From Myxococcus qinghaiensis (lineage in GTDB: Bacteria; Myxococcota; Myxococcia; Myxococcales; Myxococcaceae): a stretch of 64,000 nt of DNA. Both the position numbers and the translations under genes were made by a program. Positions 33,653-43,148 of the stretch are shown here, one piece after another. The stretch is taken from positions 248,001 through 312,000 of the forward strand of contig NZ_JAKCFA010000003.1 in NCBI RefSeq assembly GCF_024198215.1. Reading direction: 5' to 3'. The notes under the pieces were generated by a model. It was not told where the DNA came from. It saw nothing but the letters and a program-made list of their open reading frames with translations, and ran no database searches. The stretch's first letter is position 1. Each line of letters opens with the position of its first letter.

Positions 33653-36588
33653 ATGAGCTGTGCGACAGACTGGAGACCTTCATCGACGGCGAGCTGGCGC
33701 CGGTGGACGCGGAGAACTTCCGCCACCACCTGACCCGCTGCCACCCGTGCGAGACACGGATGAAGGAGCTGCTCGCCCTGGAGCTGCTCGCGGACGACGC
33801 GCTGCACGACGCATCTGGTGACACCCTCGCCTTCGTTCCGCCTCCGCCCCTCAAGCGGCGAAGGACCTGGATGATGGTGGTGCCGCTGGCGCTGGCCGCG
33901 GGCCTGGCGGCGTGGGTGCTCGTGACGCGGCCGGCTTCGTCGGCGGACTCTTCCGAGCTGTGGTTGGGTCAGACTCCCGGGCGCACGCTCGAAGCCCGGT
34001 TGACCCATCCGAGCGCGGACCGGCACCGTCCCTATGAGGTGATGCGCAGCGGTGGCGACAAGCCTCGCGCGCTGTCACTGAGGGAGCTGGCGAAGCTGGA
34101 GGAGGCCGGAGACGAGCGGGGCATCGCCTCCGCGTACCTCTTGCGCGGGGACCCGGCCCAGGCCGGTGCCTTCCTGGACAAGCTGGAGACGTCGCCGGAC
34201 CTGGACTCGGACCGCGCCGCCCTCGCGCTCCAGCGGGGCGCCCCGGAAGAGGCCCTGACGCTGGCGGACCGCGCGCTGAAGCAGCGGCCCCAGCATGCAC
34301 AGGCCCTGTGGAACCGGGGGCTGGCGCTCAAGGCCCTCGGCCTGTCGCTGCAGGCCGCAGAGGCGTTCGAGCAGGTGGCCGCGCTGAAGGAGCCGGGCTG
34401 GAGCGAGGAGGCCGCTCAGCGCGCCGCGGAGCTGCGAAGTCTGGAGGGAGAGCAGCGCAAGGGCTGGAAGGGCGCGAAGCAGCACTGCGACGACATGGTG
34501 GCCGGAGGCGCCGTGCCCTCCCCCGCCGAGGTGGAGCGCTACCCGGGCCTGTCCCGCCTGTGCTTCTACGATGCCGTGCGCACCGCCTCCTCCATCGAGC
34601 GCGTGGAGGTGCTGCGCCCGCTCGCCCTCCAGCTGGACCGCATTGACGGAGGCACGCACCTGGAGGACGCCCTGCGCCGCGCCGCCCGGGTGGACTTCGA
34701 GGCGCGCGCTCCCCTGGCGAAGGAATACGTCCGCCTCACGCGAGGCGAGCTGGCCCCGGCGGCGCGGGAGACGCTGATCTCAAAGCTGCGCGAGGTACGG
34801 CAAGAGGACATCCTGCTGGGCGCGCTGCTCTTCGTGCCGGACCCGCGTCAGCACGAGGCGGAGTATCGCGCGCTCGCGTTGGCCACGAAGGACCCCTGGT
34901 TCGCCCTGCTGGCCGAGGAGCGTCAGGCGAAGGCGGACCTCCAGCGAGGACAAGCCCCCCGGGCCCTGACGCGATTGACCGAGGCCCTGCGCGCCTGCGA
35001 CTCCGAGCAGCGATTCAGCTATCGCTGCCTGGAGCTCCTGCGGAACCTGTCCCTGGTGGAGCGGCAGCTCCACCGCCCCGTGGAGGCGCGGACGCACGGA
35101 CTGGCGGCGCTCGCACGCGCACGTGCTGGCCGGGAGTGGTCCAAGGAGTTCCGGCTCATCCAGGAGCTGGGACAGGTGGCCATCTTCCATGGGGACCTGT
35201 CGTTGGCCCGCGCGTACATGGAGGAAGCCATCCTGCGCACGCCGGAGCGCTGCGAGGACCATGAGCTGCCGTACGCGAACCTCGCGCTCGCGTACTACCG
35301 CACCTTCGACTTCGCGGGCGCCCGGGAGCAGTTGGACCACGCGGCGAAGTGCGGCCGTCCCCCGTCCCTGGCGAGGGCCTTCGTCATCGCGGACCTCGCG
35401 CATACGCACGCCCGACGCGACGTCGACGCGGACCTCCTCACGCGCGGACTGGCGGCGATTCGCTCGACGCCCTCATCGCTGGAGGCAGCGGGGGATGGCC
35501 CCATGCTGCGCCACATCGAAGGGCGCTTCTTCGTCGAGCAGGACCGGCGCCGGGGGCAGACCCTGCTGCGTCAGGCCATCACCGAGGCGGAGCCACTGCT
35601 CGCCTCGGATGTGACCGCGCGAAAGGCGCGGGTCTACAGCTACACGTCGCTCATCCTGGACGCAGCCCACCACGGAGAGCTGGAGAAGGCGCTCGCTCTC
35701 TTCGCCGAGGAGCGCTCGCTGGCGCTGCCCGAGCGCTGCGCGCTGGGCGTCACGGTGGATGACGAGCGCACGGCCCTGGTGGCCCGGGATGCGTCGGGTC
35801 GACTCCTCGGTCACTACGACGCGGACCGCCGCCAGCGCCTGGAAGCCGTCGAGGACCTGGTGCCCGCGAAGCTCGTGGACGCACTGCGGGACTGTCCCAG
35901 CGTGGACGTGCTGGCGCGCCCGCCCGTCCTGGGCAAGCCCGGGTTGCTGCCGCCGGACCTCGCCTGGACGTACCGGGTGGCCCCGCCGCCCCCGGCGTCC
36001 TCGCCACATGCCCAGCGCCGGCTCGTCGTTGCCGACGTGAATGCGCCCGCGGAGCTGCGCCTGCCATCGCTGCGCGCCTGGAGTCCCCCGGATGCCGAGG
36101 ACAGCGCGCTCTCCACCCTGAAGGGTGCCTCCGCCACGCCGTCCCAGGTGCTCCAGGCGATGCGCGAGGCCACCGAGGTGCAGATTCACGCCCACGGCGT
36201 CGTCGACCCCCATGTCGCCGACGGCTCCCTGCTGGTGCTCTCTCCCGAGGAGCAGGGCGGCCGCTATGCACTGACGGCCGCCGACGTCCAGGGGCAGCGG
36301 CTCCAGGGGCGGCCCGTGGTGCTGCTCGCGGCCTGCCATGCCGCGCACAGCACGACCTACTTCCACGAAACGTTCGGCTTGCCCGTGGCATTCGTGGAGG
36401 CCGGCGCGCGAGCGGTGCTCGCCGCCACCCAGGAGATTCCCGACACCGAAGCGTCCGCCTTCTTCGAGCCGGTGCTGGAGCGCATTCGCACGGGAATCCC
36501 CGCAGCCCTCGTCCTGCGTGATGCACGTCAGGACTGGCTTCGCAGTCGGGGGAGCGTCTGGGTCCGCCAGGTGCTCCTCTTCGAGTAG
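33649..36588 (+). CDS. membrane anti-sigma factor fused to TPR region and CHAT protease domain
   Basis: A 979-residue protein. Residues 1-45 carry the zinc anti-sigma motif H27-x3-C31-x2-C34 (HLTRCHPC) in a helical context. Residues 74-92 are one membrane segment after KRRR, placing the N-terminus in the cytosol and the rest in the periplasm. About 100-720 is helical with TPR-like pairs (AEEALTLADRALKQRPQHAQALWNRG-type spacing). About 740-979 is a CHAT domain with catalytic-type His849 (QIHAHGVVD) and Cys896 (LLAACHAAH). CHAT domains are caspase-like cysteine proteases. The order suggests that a sensed event activates self- or partner cleavage and frees the sigma factor. All key residues are present; the mechanism is inferred. 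Confidence 0.88.
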   Translation: MNELCDRLETFIDGELAPVDAENFRHHLTRCHPCETRMKELLALELLADDALHDASGDTLAFVPPPPLKRRRTWMMVVPLALAAGLAAWVLVTRPASSADSSELWLGQTPGRTLEARLTHPSADRHRPYEVMRSGGDKPRALSLRELAKLEEAGDERGIASAYLLRGDPAQAGAFLDKLETSPDLDSDRAALALQRGAPEEALTLADRALKQRPQHAQALWNRGLALKALGLSLQAAEAFEQVAALKEPGWSEEAAQRAAELRSLEGEQRKGWKGAKQHCDDMVAGGAVPSPAEVERYPGLSRLCFYDAVRTASSIERVEVLRPLALQLDRIDGGTHLEDALRRAARVDFEARAPLAKEYVRLTRGELAPAARETLISKLREVRQEDILLGALLFVPDPRQHEAEYRALALATKDPWFALLAEERQAKADLQRGQAPRALTRLTEALRACDSEQRFSYRCLELLRNLSLVERQLHRPVEARTHGLAALARARAGREWSKEFRLIQELGQVAIFHGDLSLARAYMEEAILRTPERCEDHELPYANLALAYYRTFDFAGAREQLDHAAKCGRPPSLARAFVIADLAHTHARRDVDADLLTRGLAAIRSTPSSLEAAGDGPMLRHIEGRFFVEQDRRRGQTLLRQAITEAEPLLASDVTARKARVYSYTSLILDAAHHGELEKALALFAEERSLALPERCALGVTVDDERTALVARDASGRLLGHYDADRRQRLEAVEDLVPAKLVDALRDCPSVDVLARPPVLGKPGLLPPDLAWTYRVAPPPPASSPHAQRRLVVADVNAPAELRLPSLRAWSPPDAEDSALSTLKGASATPSQVLQAMREATEVQIHAHGVVDPHVADGSLLVLSPEEQGGRYALTAADVQGQRLQGRPVVLLAACHAAHSTTYFHETFGLPVAFVEAGARAVLAATQEIPDTEASAFFEPVLERIRTGIPAALVLRDARQDWLRSRGSVWVRQVLLFE

Positions 36589-36621
36589 TCGTCTCCTTTC
36601 GACCCCGAGCTCCAAGTCATC

Positions 36622-37176
36622 ATGAAGAAAAGCCTCCTGTTGGTTCCCCTGCTGCTGAGCGTCGCGGCGTGCCGCCACGTCGAAACGGTTCCTTCGACTC
36701 AGCAGATTCAGCGCAGCGCGCCCGAAGGGGCGTTCGTCCGCGTCATCCTGCGGGACAGGACGAATCCCAACCGCGCCACCCTCTTCACCGTCGATGTGAG
36801 CCGCAACGAAATCGTCAGCCAGACAAACCAGGTGCCCGCCTCGTCCCGAAGCGCGCAGGACGCGCCCGCGTCCGAGGAAGGCGCACCCACGTCGTCGATG
36901 CAGCAGGCCCCGCCCCCCCCGCTGAAGAATATCGGCACCGTCGAGGTGTTCACCGACTGCAAGCCCAAGAACGAGAAGGAGGGCTGTCTGAACCTGGCGG
37001 ACCTGACCGACGGGGACCCGGGTGGCGTGTCAGGCGGCGGCGGCGACCCCACGGGCCACGAGAGCCTCAAGGCGAAGGTGCTGCGACTTGCGGGCCTGGC
37101 CTTCTGGTCCACCCGGCATGTCGGTATTCCCACCGTGACGTCGGTGCCCCGCGTCGAAGGGCCCGTCCAGCGCTAG
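36622..37176 (+). CDS. lipoprotein of unknown function downstream of the CHAT protein
   Basis: A 184-residue protein with a clear lipobox (LLSVAAC). The mature part has two Ser/Pro/Ala-rich linkers, a Cys pair (FTDCKPKNEKEGC), a Gly-rich stretch and a C-terminal helix. No family was recognised. It starts 33 bp after the CHAT gene on the same strand and is followed by a strong hairpin, so it is the last gene of the sigma operon. It is a candidate substrate, ligand or activator of the CHAT domain on the periplasmic side. Confidence 0.75.
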   Translation: MKKSLLLVPLLLSVAACRHVETVPSTQQIQRSAPEGAFVRVILRDRTNPNRATLFTVDVSRNEIVSQTNQVPASSRSAQDAPASEEGAPTSSMQQAPPPPLKNIGTVEVFTDCKPKNEKEGCLNLADLTDGDPGGVSGGGGDPTGHESLKAKVLRLAGLAFWSTRHVGIPTVTSVPRVEGPVQR

Positions 37177-37197
37177 CCTCGAGCCCTTGAGCTCCAG

Positions 37198-37235
37198 AAG
37201 GCCCTGGCACCGCGAAGAGGCGGTGTCGGGGCCTT
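37198..37235. terminator. bidirectional hairpin between convergent genes
   Basis: A 16-bp stem (AAGGCCCTGGCACCGC / GCGGTGTCGGGGCCTT, two G-T pairs) with a 6-nt loop is followed by CGTCGTTT. It lies between the sigma-operon lipoprotein and the helicase gene stop and could end transcripts from both sides. Confidence 0.75.
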
Positions 37236-37242
37236 CGTCGTT

Positions 37243-40200
37243 TCAGGCCGGCTTGCCGCCCGTGTTGTCCCCCGTGGGTGACAGCCCACCGAGCGTCTCC
37301 ACGTAGGAGGTGGCCACGCGCAGGAAGCGCGCGCCGCGGACGCCAGTGAGGTACTGGCGCTTCATCGCGCGCGTGGCGCCCACGTAGAACATGGCGCGGC
37401 GGATGCGCTCGTTCTCCCGGGCGTTGCGCTCCTTGGCACCGGCCATCCAGTGCTCCACGGTGTCCAGCGCGTCCAGGCCCGCGAAGAAGACGATGGGGCA
37501 CTCGTGGCCCTTGCAGGAGAACACGGTGGTGGCGCGCACGTGGTCCACGCCGCTCACCCGGAAGTCCGTCACGTCGCGGCCTCCCTTGCCACCGTAGGCG
37601 TGCGCGGGCACCCCCGCTCGGTTGAGTGCGTCCGTGTACTGCGACGGCATCACAGGCGCGACGACGAGGATGTCGCCGGGATGGACGCCCTCGTCGCGAA
37701 TGAGGCGGGCCACTTCCTTCGCCACCTGCCGGGCCTCGCTGGCGCCGGAGGCGAAGCCGCGCACCTGGGGCAGCACGCCGCCGCGCTCGGTGGACTGCAC
37801 GCGGTACAGGCCCTCCAGCGTCTCCTCGGGCAGCCACAGGAGCCCCTCGCGGGCCAGCTCTCCGGCCTTCATGTACTCGCGCATGCCGGGGTCGCTGGTG
37901 GCGTGCTGACGCAGCGGGTCCAGCACCACGTTGAAGGCGACGTCGAGGATGTCGCGGGTGGCGCGGAAGGTCTCCTTGAGGACGCGGGTGCGGCCCCGGA
38001 AGGACAGCCCCTCTGGGAGCTGCTCCTTGAGGGAGTCGATGGGCACCTGGCCGTAGACGTTCTGCGAGTCGTCCATGAACAACTGGAGGCAGCGCACCTC
38101 GCGCCCGTCGGCGAGCGTGTGCGGGCGCACCAGGGCGTGGAGCATCGCCAGCGCGCGAGCGTCCATGTCCTGCGCCTCGTCCACGAAGACGCCGTCGAAG
38201 GACTCGGGCTCCACGCGGCGCAGCGCGCCCACGTGCTTCACCGTCACCCGGCCTCGCAGCTCGCGCGCGCGCTGACGGCCGGCGCGCTGGACAATGGCCT
38301 CCACCAGCAACTTGTCCACCAGCGGCGCGAGCGCACGGTTGAAGAAGGACACGAGCACCCGCGTGTCCTCGTGCTCCAGCAGGTAGCGCGCCACCCAGTG
38401 GGCCAGGACGTAGGTCTTGCCGCTGCCGGCCACGCCGCGCACCAGGTGGTGGCCGTCGTCGAAGCGCCGCTCGAAGAGGGACACCTGCTCTTGGGTGAAG
38501 AGAGGCCGCGTGGGGCGCGCGCCCTCGATTTCGCCACCCAGGGTGGCCGGGGCGCTCGGAGGCGGTGGGGGCGGAGGCTGCGCCGGTTGCTGCGGCATGG
38601 GCAGCGGCTCCAGGCGGAGCGGCGTGCCGGGGAGGACCTTCAGGCGCGGCAGCAGCGACAGGAAACGCTGCGGAATCGTCGCGCCCCGGGCCTCGTCTCG
38701 GGAGGCGAGCACCAGCAGGTAGTCGCGCGCGCGACTGGCGGCCACGTTGAGCATGGGCACCAGCGTGTGCGGCGGAAAGGGCCGGCCTCCGGCCACGGTG
38801 TCCACGAGCACGACGTCATACTGGGTGCCCTGCTGGCGGTGGATGGTGGACGCGCTGAAGGCGTCACCGCGAAACCCGGCGGACGTGCCCAACCTTCGCA
38901 GGAGCGCAGCCTGGGCGCGGTAGGGCGTGACGCACAGGACGCTGAGGCCCGCGCGCACGGCCTCGCGGGCGAGCGACACGGCCAGCTCGGCGGACAGCTC
39001 TCGCTGATAGCCGGAACCCGTCTCCCCTCTTCCGTGGGTGAGGCGCTTCGCGTCGCGGCTGAGGCCGTCGAGCACCACCCAGCCGGCGCGCGCCTCCGCG
39101 AAGGCGGGCACGGGTGGGGCCTTCTGTGCACGGGCCTTGACGATGTCGCCGTCCTCCAGCGCGCCGCCGTAGCAGAAGTGGCTCACGACGCGGGCGATGT
39201 CCGGGTGCATGCGGTGCTGCGTGCGCAGCAGCAGGACGTCCGGACGCGCGGCGTCCTTCACCGCGTCCTCCAGGTGGGACAGGCCGCTGGCGCGCAGCCA
39301 CTTCTGCGTGCCGCGTCCAGCGCCCTCGGCCGCGCGCGACACGGGGCCAATCTGCTTCGGGTCTCCGGCGAGCGTCACCCGCTCGGCCAGCGGCGCCATC
39401 AGCGCGGTGGCAGCGCGAGTCACCATGCCGGCCTCGTCGACGACGAGTCGCGCGAAGGTGCTCTTGCCTTCCAGCTCCGACACCAGGCGCAGGGCGCGGT
39501 GCACGGTGAGGACCATGAGCGGACAGTCGCCCTTCTCCGCTTCCTTGAGCGTGGGGTCCTTCATCTTCCCGCGCAGGCCGCGCAGCTCCGCCTGGAGCTT
39601 GGCGAGCTCGTGCGCGGGGCCGCCTCGCACGCGCTGGAGGTACAGCTCGCGCTCGCGCTCCTCGATGCTCGCGCGCAGCTTGCCGCCCTTGGTGTCCTCG
39701 AGCGTGACGGTGGGCAGCTTCGCGAGCGCGTCACCGGCGCCGGTGCCGCCCCGGAAGATGCTGCGGGCCAGGGGGCGCAGGGGGATGGGCTCGCGTTCCA
39801 GGAGCGCGCTGACCCGCAGAACGAGCTCGTCCGCGGCGCGGTTGGTGGGAGCCACGGCGAGGATGCGCTCACCGGGAAAGGAGCGCAGGGCGCGGGCGAT
39901 GAGGTCCGCGATGGCCGTCGTCTTGCCGGTGCCGGGTGGGCCCCAGATACAGCCCCAGGGCTGGGCCCACAGGCGGTCCGCGGGCAGGAGCTCCGCGTGC
40001 TGGGGGCGGGCCTCGGCCGCGGGCTCCTCGCCGCTGGCGCGACTCAGGGCCTGGACAAGCGCGGGCTGCCGCTCCTCGTAGGCCGAGGCGGCCGTGCAGA
40101 GCGCCTCCGCGAAGTCATAGGGCCGGTAGCACCAACGGTCGGCGGAGAGGGCGCGGCGGTCCACGTCGTCACCGTGTTCGGGGGCGGCGAAGACGCGGCC

Positions 40201-40842
40201 GGACTCGAAGTCGAGGTGGACGACGTCGCCGCCGAAGACGCACTCCTCGCCGAGGAAGCCGAGCAGTGAGCCACCGGACCAGTCCGGGTCGGCGGCGGGT
40301 ACGGGGACCAGGGAGATGACCCCGGGGCCCTGGAGGCTGACCTGGCGGACATCCTGGAGCAGCTTCGCGCGGTACTGGCTTCGCTCGGACAGGAGCGCGT
40401 CGCTCAGGTCATCGGGGAGATAGGCGGGTGGGCGCCAGGCCTCGCGACGTTTGCCGGTCGCCACGGCGGCCTGCATGACCTCGCGCTCGGACGGGGTGAC
40501 GTCGGAGGGGGCGGCCACATCGCGGGAAGTCGGCTCATCGGGTGCAACGGACTCGGCGCGGGGCGCGGAGGGCTTGGGGCTCCGGCCTTTCGTGCGGGAG
40601 AGGGCCAGCAGCGGATTGGGTGACCGGGGGATGTCCTCCGTCGGGTCTGGAACGGTGGAGGGAGTCGCGGGTGCGTCGTCCGCCGAGTCCGCTTGGGCGG
40701 GCGGGCGCGTGGAGGCGCTGGAGCGCGAGGACGGGGGTGGGACGGGAGCATCGTCGTACTCGACGTGAAGCTCTCGGACGGAGTCTCCCTTTTGCGACGC
40801 GGGGCGCCCTTCTGAGACTTCGTTGTGCGTCCGGTGCGTCAT
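37243..40842 (-). CDS. protein with two superfamily 1 helicase modules (Dna2/Upf1-like plus UvrD-like)
   Basis: A 1199-residue protein. The N-terminal about 200 residues are Pro/Ser-rich and probably disordered. Module 1 has Walker A GPPGTGKTT at about 301, DEAGMVT at about 467, GDPKQIGPV and TIHRQQGTQYDVVLVD, as in the Dna2/Upf1 group. Module 2 has Walker A VAGSGKT at about 802, DEAQDMD at about 888, MDDSQNVYGQ and the UvrD-type VFSCKGHECPIVFF and YVGATRAM near the C-terminus. Both motors look complete. A double SF1B/SF1A helicase is uncommon. It is transcribed divergently from the EcsC-like/M48 pair; the gap is 206 bp. Confidence 0.85.
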   Translation of the reverse strand: MTHRTHNEVSEGRPASQKGDSVRELHVEYDDAPVPPPSSRSSASTRPPAQADSADDAPATPSTVPDPTEDIPRSPNPLLALSRTKGRSPKPSAPRAESVAPDEPTSRDVAAPSDVTPSEREVMQAAVATGKRREAWRPPAYLPDDLSDALLSERSQYRAKLLQDVRQVSLQGPGVISLVPVPAADPDWSGGSLLGFLGEECVFGGDVVHLDFESGRVFAAPEHGDDVDRRALSADRWCYRPYDFAEALCTAASAYEERQPALVQALSRASGEEPAAEARPQHAELLPADRLWAQPWGCIWGPPGTGKTTAIADLIARALRSFPGERILAVAPTNRAADELVLRVSALLEREPIPLRPLARSIFRGGTGAGDALAKLPTVTLEDTKGGKLRASIEERERELYLQRVRGGPAHELAKLQAELRGLRGKMKDPTLKEAEKGDCPLMVLTVHRALRLVSELEGKSTFARLVVDEAGMVTRAATALMAPLAERVTLAGDPKQIGPVSRAAEGAGRGTQKWLRASGLSHLEDAVKDAARPDVLLLRTQHRMHPDIARVVSHFCYGGALEDGDIVKARAQKAPPVPAFAEARAGWVVLDGLSRDAKRLTHGRGETGSGYQRELSAELAVSLAREAVRAGLSVLCVTPYRAQAALLRRLGTSAGFRGDAFSASTIHRQQGTQYDVVLVDTVAGGRPFPPHTLVPMLNVAASRARDYLLVLASRDEARGATIPQRFLSLLPRLKVLPGTPLRLEPLPMPQQPAQPPPPPPPSAPATLGGEIEGARPTRPLFTQEQVSLFERRFDDGHHLVRGVAGSGKTYVLAHWVARYLLEHEDTRVLVSFFNRALAPLVDKLLVEAIVQRAGRQRARELRGRVTVKHVGALRRVEPESFDGVFVDEAQDMDARALAMLHALVRPHTLADGREVRCLQLFMDDSQNVYGQVPIDSLKEQLPEGLSFRGRTRVLKETFRATRDILDVAFNVVLDPLRQHATSDPGMREYMKAGELAREGLLWLPEETLEGLYRVQSTERGGVLPQVRGFASGASEARQVAKEVARLIRDEGVHPGDILVVAPVMPSQYTDALNRAGVPAHAYGGKGGRDVTDFRVSGVDHVRATTVFSCKGHECPIVFFAGLDALDTVEHWMAGAKERNARENERIRRAMFYVGATRAMKRQYLTGVRGARFLRVATSYVETLGGLSPTGDNTGGKPA

Positions 40843-41048
40843 GGCGGCGGGCCCGGGTCTCTTCGGCCCCAAGCCGGGTACGGGCGCGCGAAGGTAGGGG
40901 ACAGGTGGATCCCCGTCAATGCGTCCGCCGACAGAGTCACTGTGCACTCACCGCGGCTTGGCTTGACAGTCCAGACGAGCGTCCGTCAGCGTCCCCCTCA
41001 CGGCCCCACGCCCACGCGCCGGGCCGCCATTTCCACTGGGGGGACACC

Positions 41049-41774
41049 ATGAAAGAAGTCGAGGACCCGGAGCAGGGACGCAAGCTCCTCACCGCCGTCG
41101 AACGCATCCTCGCGGACACAGACAGCCTCGTCCTGATGGCGAAGCAGGAGCTGGCGAAGGCACGCGACAAGAAGCTTCCGAGCGAAGATGCGATTCGCGA
41201 CGACGCCTCTCTCGCCGTGGTGCGCCACTTCTCGAACCGCACCGCCATCTCCGGAGGACTGGCGGCGCTGCCCGCGCTGATTCCAGGCGCTGGCACCCTG
41301 GTGGCGGCGCTGGGAGGAACGCTCGCGGACATGTGCTTCATGCTCAAGTTCGAAGTGGAGATGGCACTGGTCCTCAGCCACCTCCACGGATTCGACATCA
41401 CCCGGGAGGACGAGCGGCAGCTCGCCTTCCTGCTCGCATCCGTGAGTACCTACGATGCGAAGAAGGACCGCAACGCGGTGATGGACCTCGCGGAGACGCA
41501 GGGCGTCGCCTTCTGGAAGTACGCACCGCGCGAGGCGTCCAAGCTGCTGGTGAGCGTGATGACGAAGCTTGCGCTCCTGTCCGTCTCCAAGGGCTTGCTG
41601 CGCGCGCTACCGCTGGTGGGCATCGCCGTGGGCTCCTCGATGAACAAGGTCCTCACCCAGCGAGTGGGAGACCGCTGCGTCCGAGAACTGAAGAAGCGTC
41701 GCGAGCTGGCCCCGCCCGAGAGCGCCAACAACCCTCACTCCGTGGTGGATGCCAATGTCCGCAAGTCCGGCTGA
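41049..41774 (+). CDS. EcsC-family-like protein
   Basis: A 241-residue protein with the EcsC pattern: a helical start, then the hydrophobic Gly/Pro-rich core GGLAALPALIPGAGTLVAALGGTLADM and a second hydrophobic stretch (LLSVSKGLLRALPLVGIAVGSSMN), with helices before and after. EcsC-family proteins are small, membrane-associated and of unclear biochemical function (named from the Bacillus ecs operon). It overlaps the following M48 peptidase gene by 26 bp, pointing to joint function at the membrane. Confidence 0.75.
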   Translation: MKEVEDPEQGRKLLTAVERILADTDSLVLMAKQELAKARDKKLPSEDAIRDDASLAVVRHFSNRTAISGGLAALPALIPGAGTLVAALGGTLADMCFMLKFEVEMALVLSHLHGFDITREDERQLAFLLASVSTYDAKKDRNAVMDLAETQGVAFWKYAPREASKLLVSVMTKLALLSVSKGLLRALPLVGIAVGSSMNKVLTQRVGDRCVRELKKRRELAPPESANNPHSVVDANVRKSG

Positions 41775-42822
41775 GCCTCAGGTGCCAAAGGATGCGGCGG
41801 CGCACGCGGAGCTGGTCGCGGCACTCTGGCCAGACACCACCGAAGCGCCTGTCCGGCTGATTGAATGTCGCCACTGTGGCCGGCGAAACCGCGTTGGGAT
41901 TGCGTCGGCGGTGTTGGACCTCACGCACTGCGAATGCGGGGCCTGCGGCAAGGCATTGTTCCTCAGGCCGGATGAGACCCTGACGAACCTCAGCTCCACG
42001 GCCTATGAGCATCCCCTGGACCGGGCGACGCTCCAGGCCCTCAAGGCCCTCCCGGGGTTTCCCGCGCTGATGCGCTGGCTGCTCACCCACCTGGGCGAGC
42101 GAAGCATGCGGCTCGTCAACCTCTCCACATCCGTGCGCTGCGGGAAGGACCAGTTCCCGGAGCTGGCGGGGCTGCTGGACCTGGCTCGGCGGCGGCTCGA
42201 CATCCCCTACACCCCCTCGCTGTTCCTGACCGAGTCACCCTATGCGAACGCGGCCACCTTCGGCGTGGAGGAGCCGACGGTGATGGTGCATGCGGCGCTG
42301 CTGGACCACCTGGATGACGCCCAGGTGGTGTCGGTGCTTGCACATGAGCTGGGGCACCTGCACGCGGACCACGTGCTCTACCGTTCCGTGGCGACGGTCC
42401 TCGCGGGAGGAAGCAGGCTCCTGGGGAGCGTAGGGCAGCTGCTGAGCTTTCCGCTCCAGAAGGCCCTCTACAAGTGGGCGCGGTGCTCGGAGCTGACCGC
42501 TGACCGCGCGGGGCTCCTGGGCTGTCGGGACCTGGCTGCCTCGATTGGGGTGTTGATGCGGCTTGCTGGCGGCAACAGGCCCGGCACCGTGAACCGGACG
42601 AAGATGAAGCTGGCGCCTTTTGTCCAACAGGCGCGCGAGCTGGCCCGGATGGAAGAGTCGAGCTGGTTCGACGGCCTGCTGGCGACACTCCTCACCATGG
42701 ACTCCAGTCACCCCTTCGTGGCCTGGCGGGTCATGCACCTGCTCGACTGGGTCGAGAACGGCAACTACCTGGATATCCTCGCGGGCCAGTACGAGCGAGT
42801 GAAGCGCTCCGCGGTGGCATGA
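41749..42822 (+). CDS. M48-like metallopeptidase with N-terminal zinc ribbon
   Basis: A 357-residue protein. It opens with a four-Cys zinc ribbon (IECRHCG ... CECGACG, about residues 39-67). It contains the gluzincin motif LAHELGHLHADH (HExxH, about residue 193) with a later SELTADRAGL that gives the third zinc ligand Glu, as in HtpX/Ste24-like M48 peptidases. Hydrophobic stretches flank the active site. The first ATG (41749) lies inside the EcsC-like gene; ATG 41755 is also possible. It probably cuts membrane-associated proteins together with the EcsC-like partner. A perfect hairpin follows. Confidence 0.85.
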   Translation: MPMSASPAEPQVPKDAAAHAELVAALWPDTTEAPVRLIECRHCGRRNRVGIASAVLDLTHCECGACGKALFLRPDETLTNLSSTAYEHPLDRATLQALKALPGFPALMRWLLTHLGERSMRLVNLSTSVRCGKDQFPELAGLLDLARRRLDIPYTPSLFLTESPYANAATFGVEEPTVMVHAALLDHLDDAQVVSVLAHELGHLHADHVLYRSVATVLAGGSRLLGSVGQLLSFPLQKALYKWARCSELTADRAGLLGCRDLAASIGVLMRLAGGNRPGTVNRTKMKLAPFVQQARELARMEESSWFDGLLATLLTMDSSHPFVAWRVMHLLDWVENGNYLDILAGQYERVKRSAVA

Positions 42823-43148
42823 AGCCGTTCCCGACACGCGGACCCCAGCGTCACGGCCCGCGTGTCGGCCCCCGCCTCGGGCTCCGCGTCGCACACGTGT
42901 CATGGGAGGCCAACGGGAACCGCCCCTTGGCCTTCCTCCTCCAGAGCCCTGGATTTCGAGCCAAACCACATGGCTGCCGCGCGGGACACGCCGGGACGAC
43001 TGGAGCGGCAGCGCCTCCCCCATCGCCCACCAGGCAGGGGGGTAGGACCTTCGGCCCTCTTGGGTGTACACCCCCGCTCCCGCCCTGTTTGCTTCGTGGC
43101 GCGGGGGGTGTTTAGGAGAGATGCCCCCGAAGCAGCCGCCCCACCGCC
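42823..43148. other. intergenic region with terminator and promoter space
   Basis: The first about 50 bp hold the hairpin listed separately. The rest is GC-rich with no gene recognised, and the last about 30 bp lead into the radical SAM gene start. Confidence 0.5.
42831..42868 (+). terminator. hairpin after the M48 peptidase gene
   Basis: A perfect 11-bp stem (CCGACACGCGG/CCGCGTGTCGG) with a 16-nt loop starts 8 bp after the stop codon. Confidence 0.6.

Noticed and set aside
37450..40269. A 939-residue open frame opposite the double helicase gene
   Set aside because: Antisense shadow of a real coding gene in GC-rich DNA; composition is Ala/Gly/His/Arg-rich without any motif.
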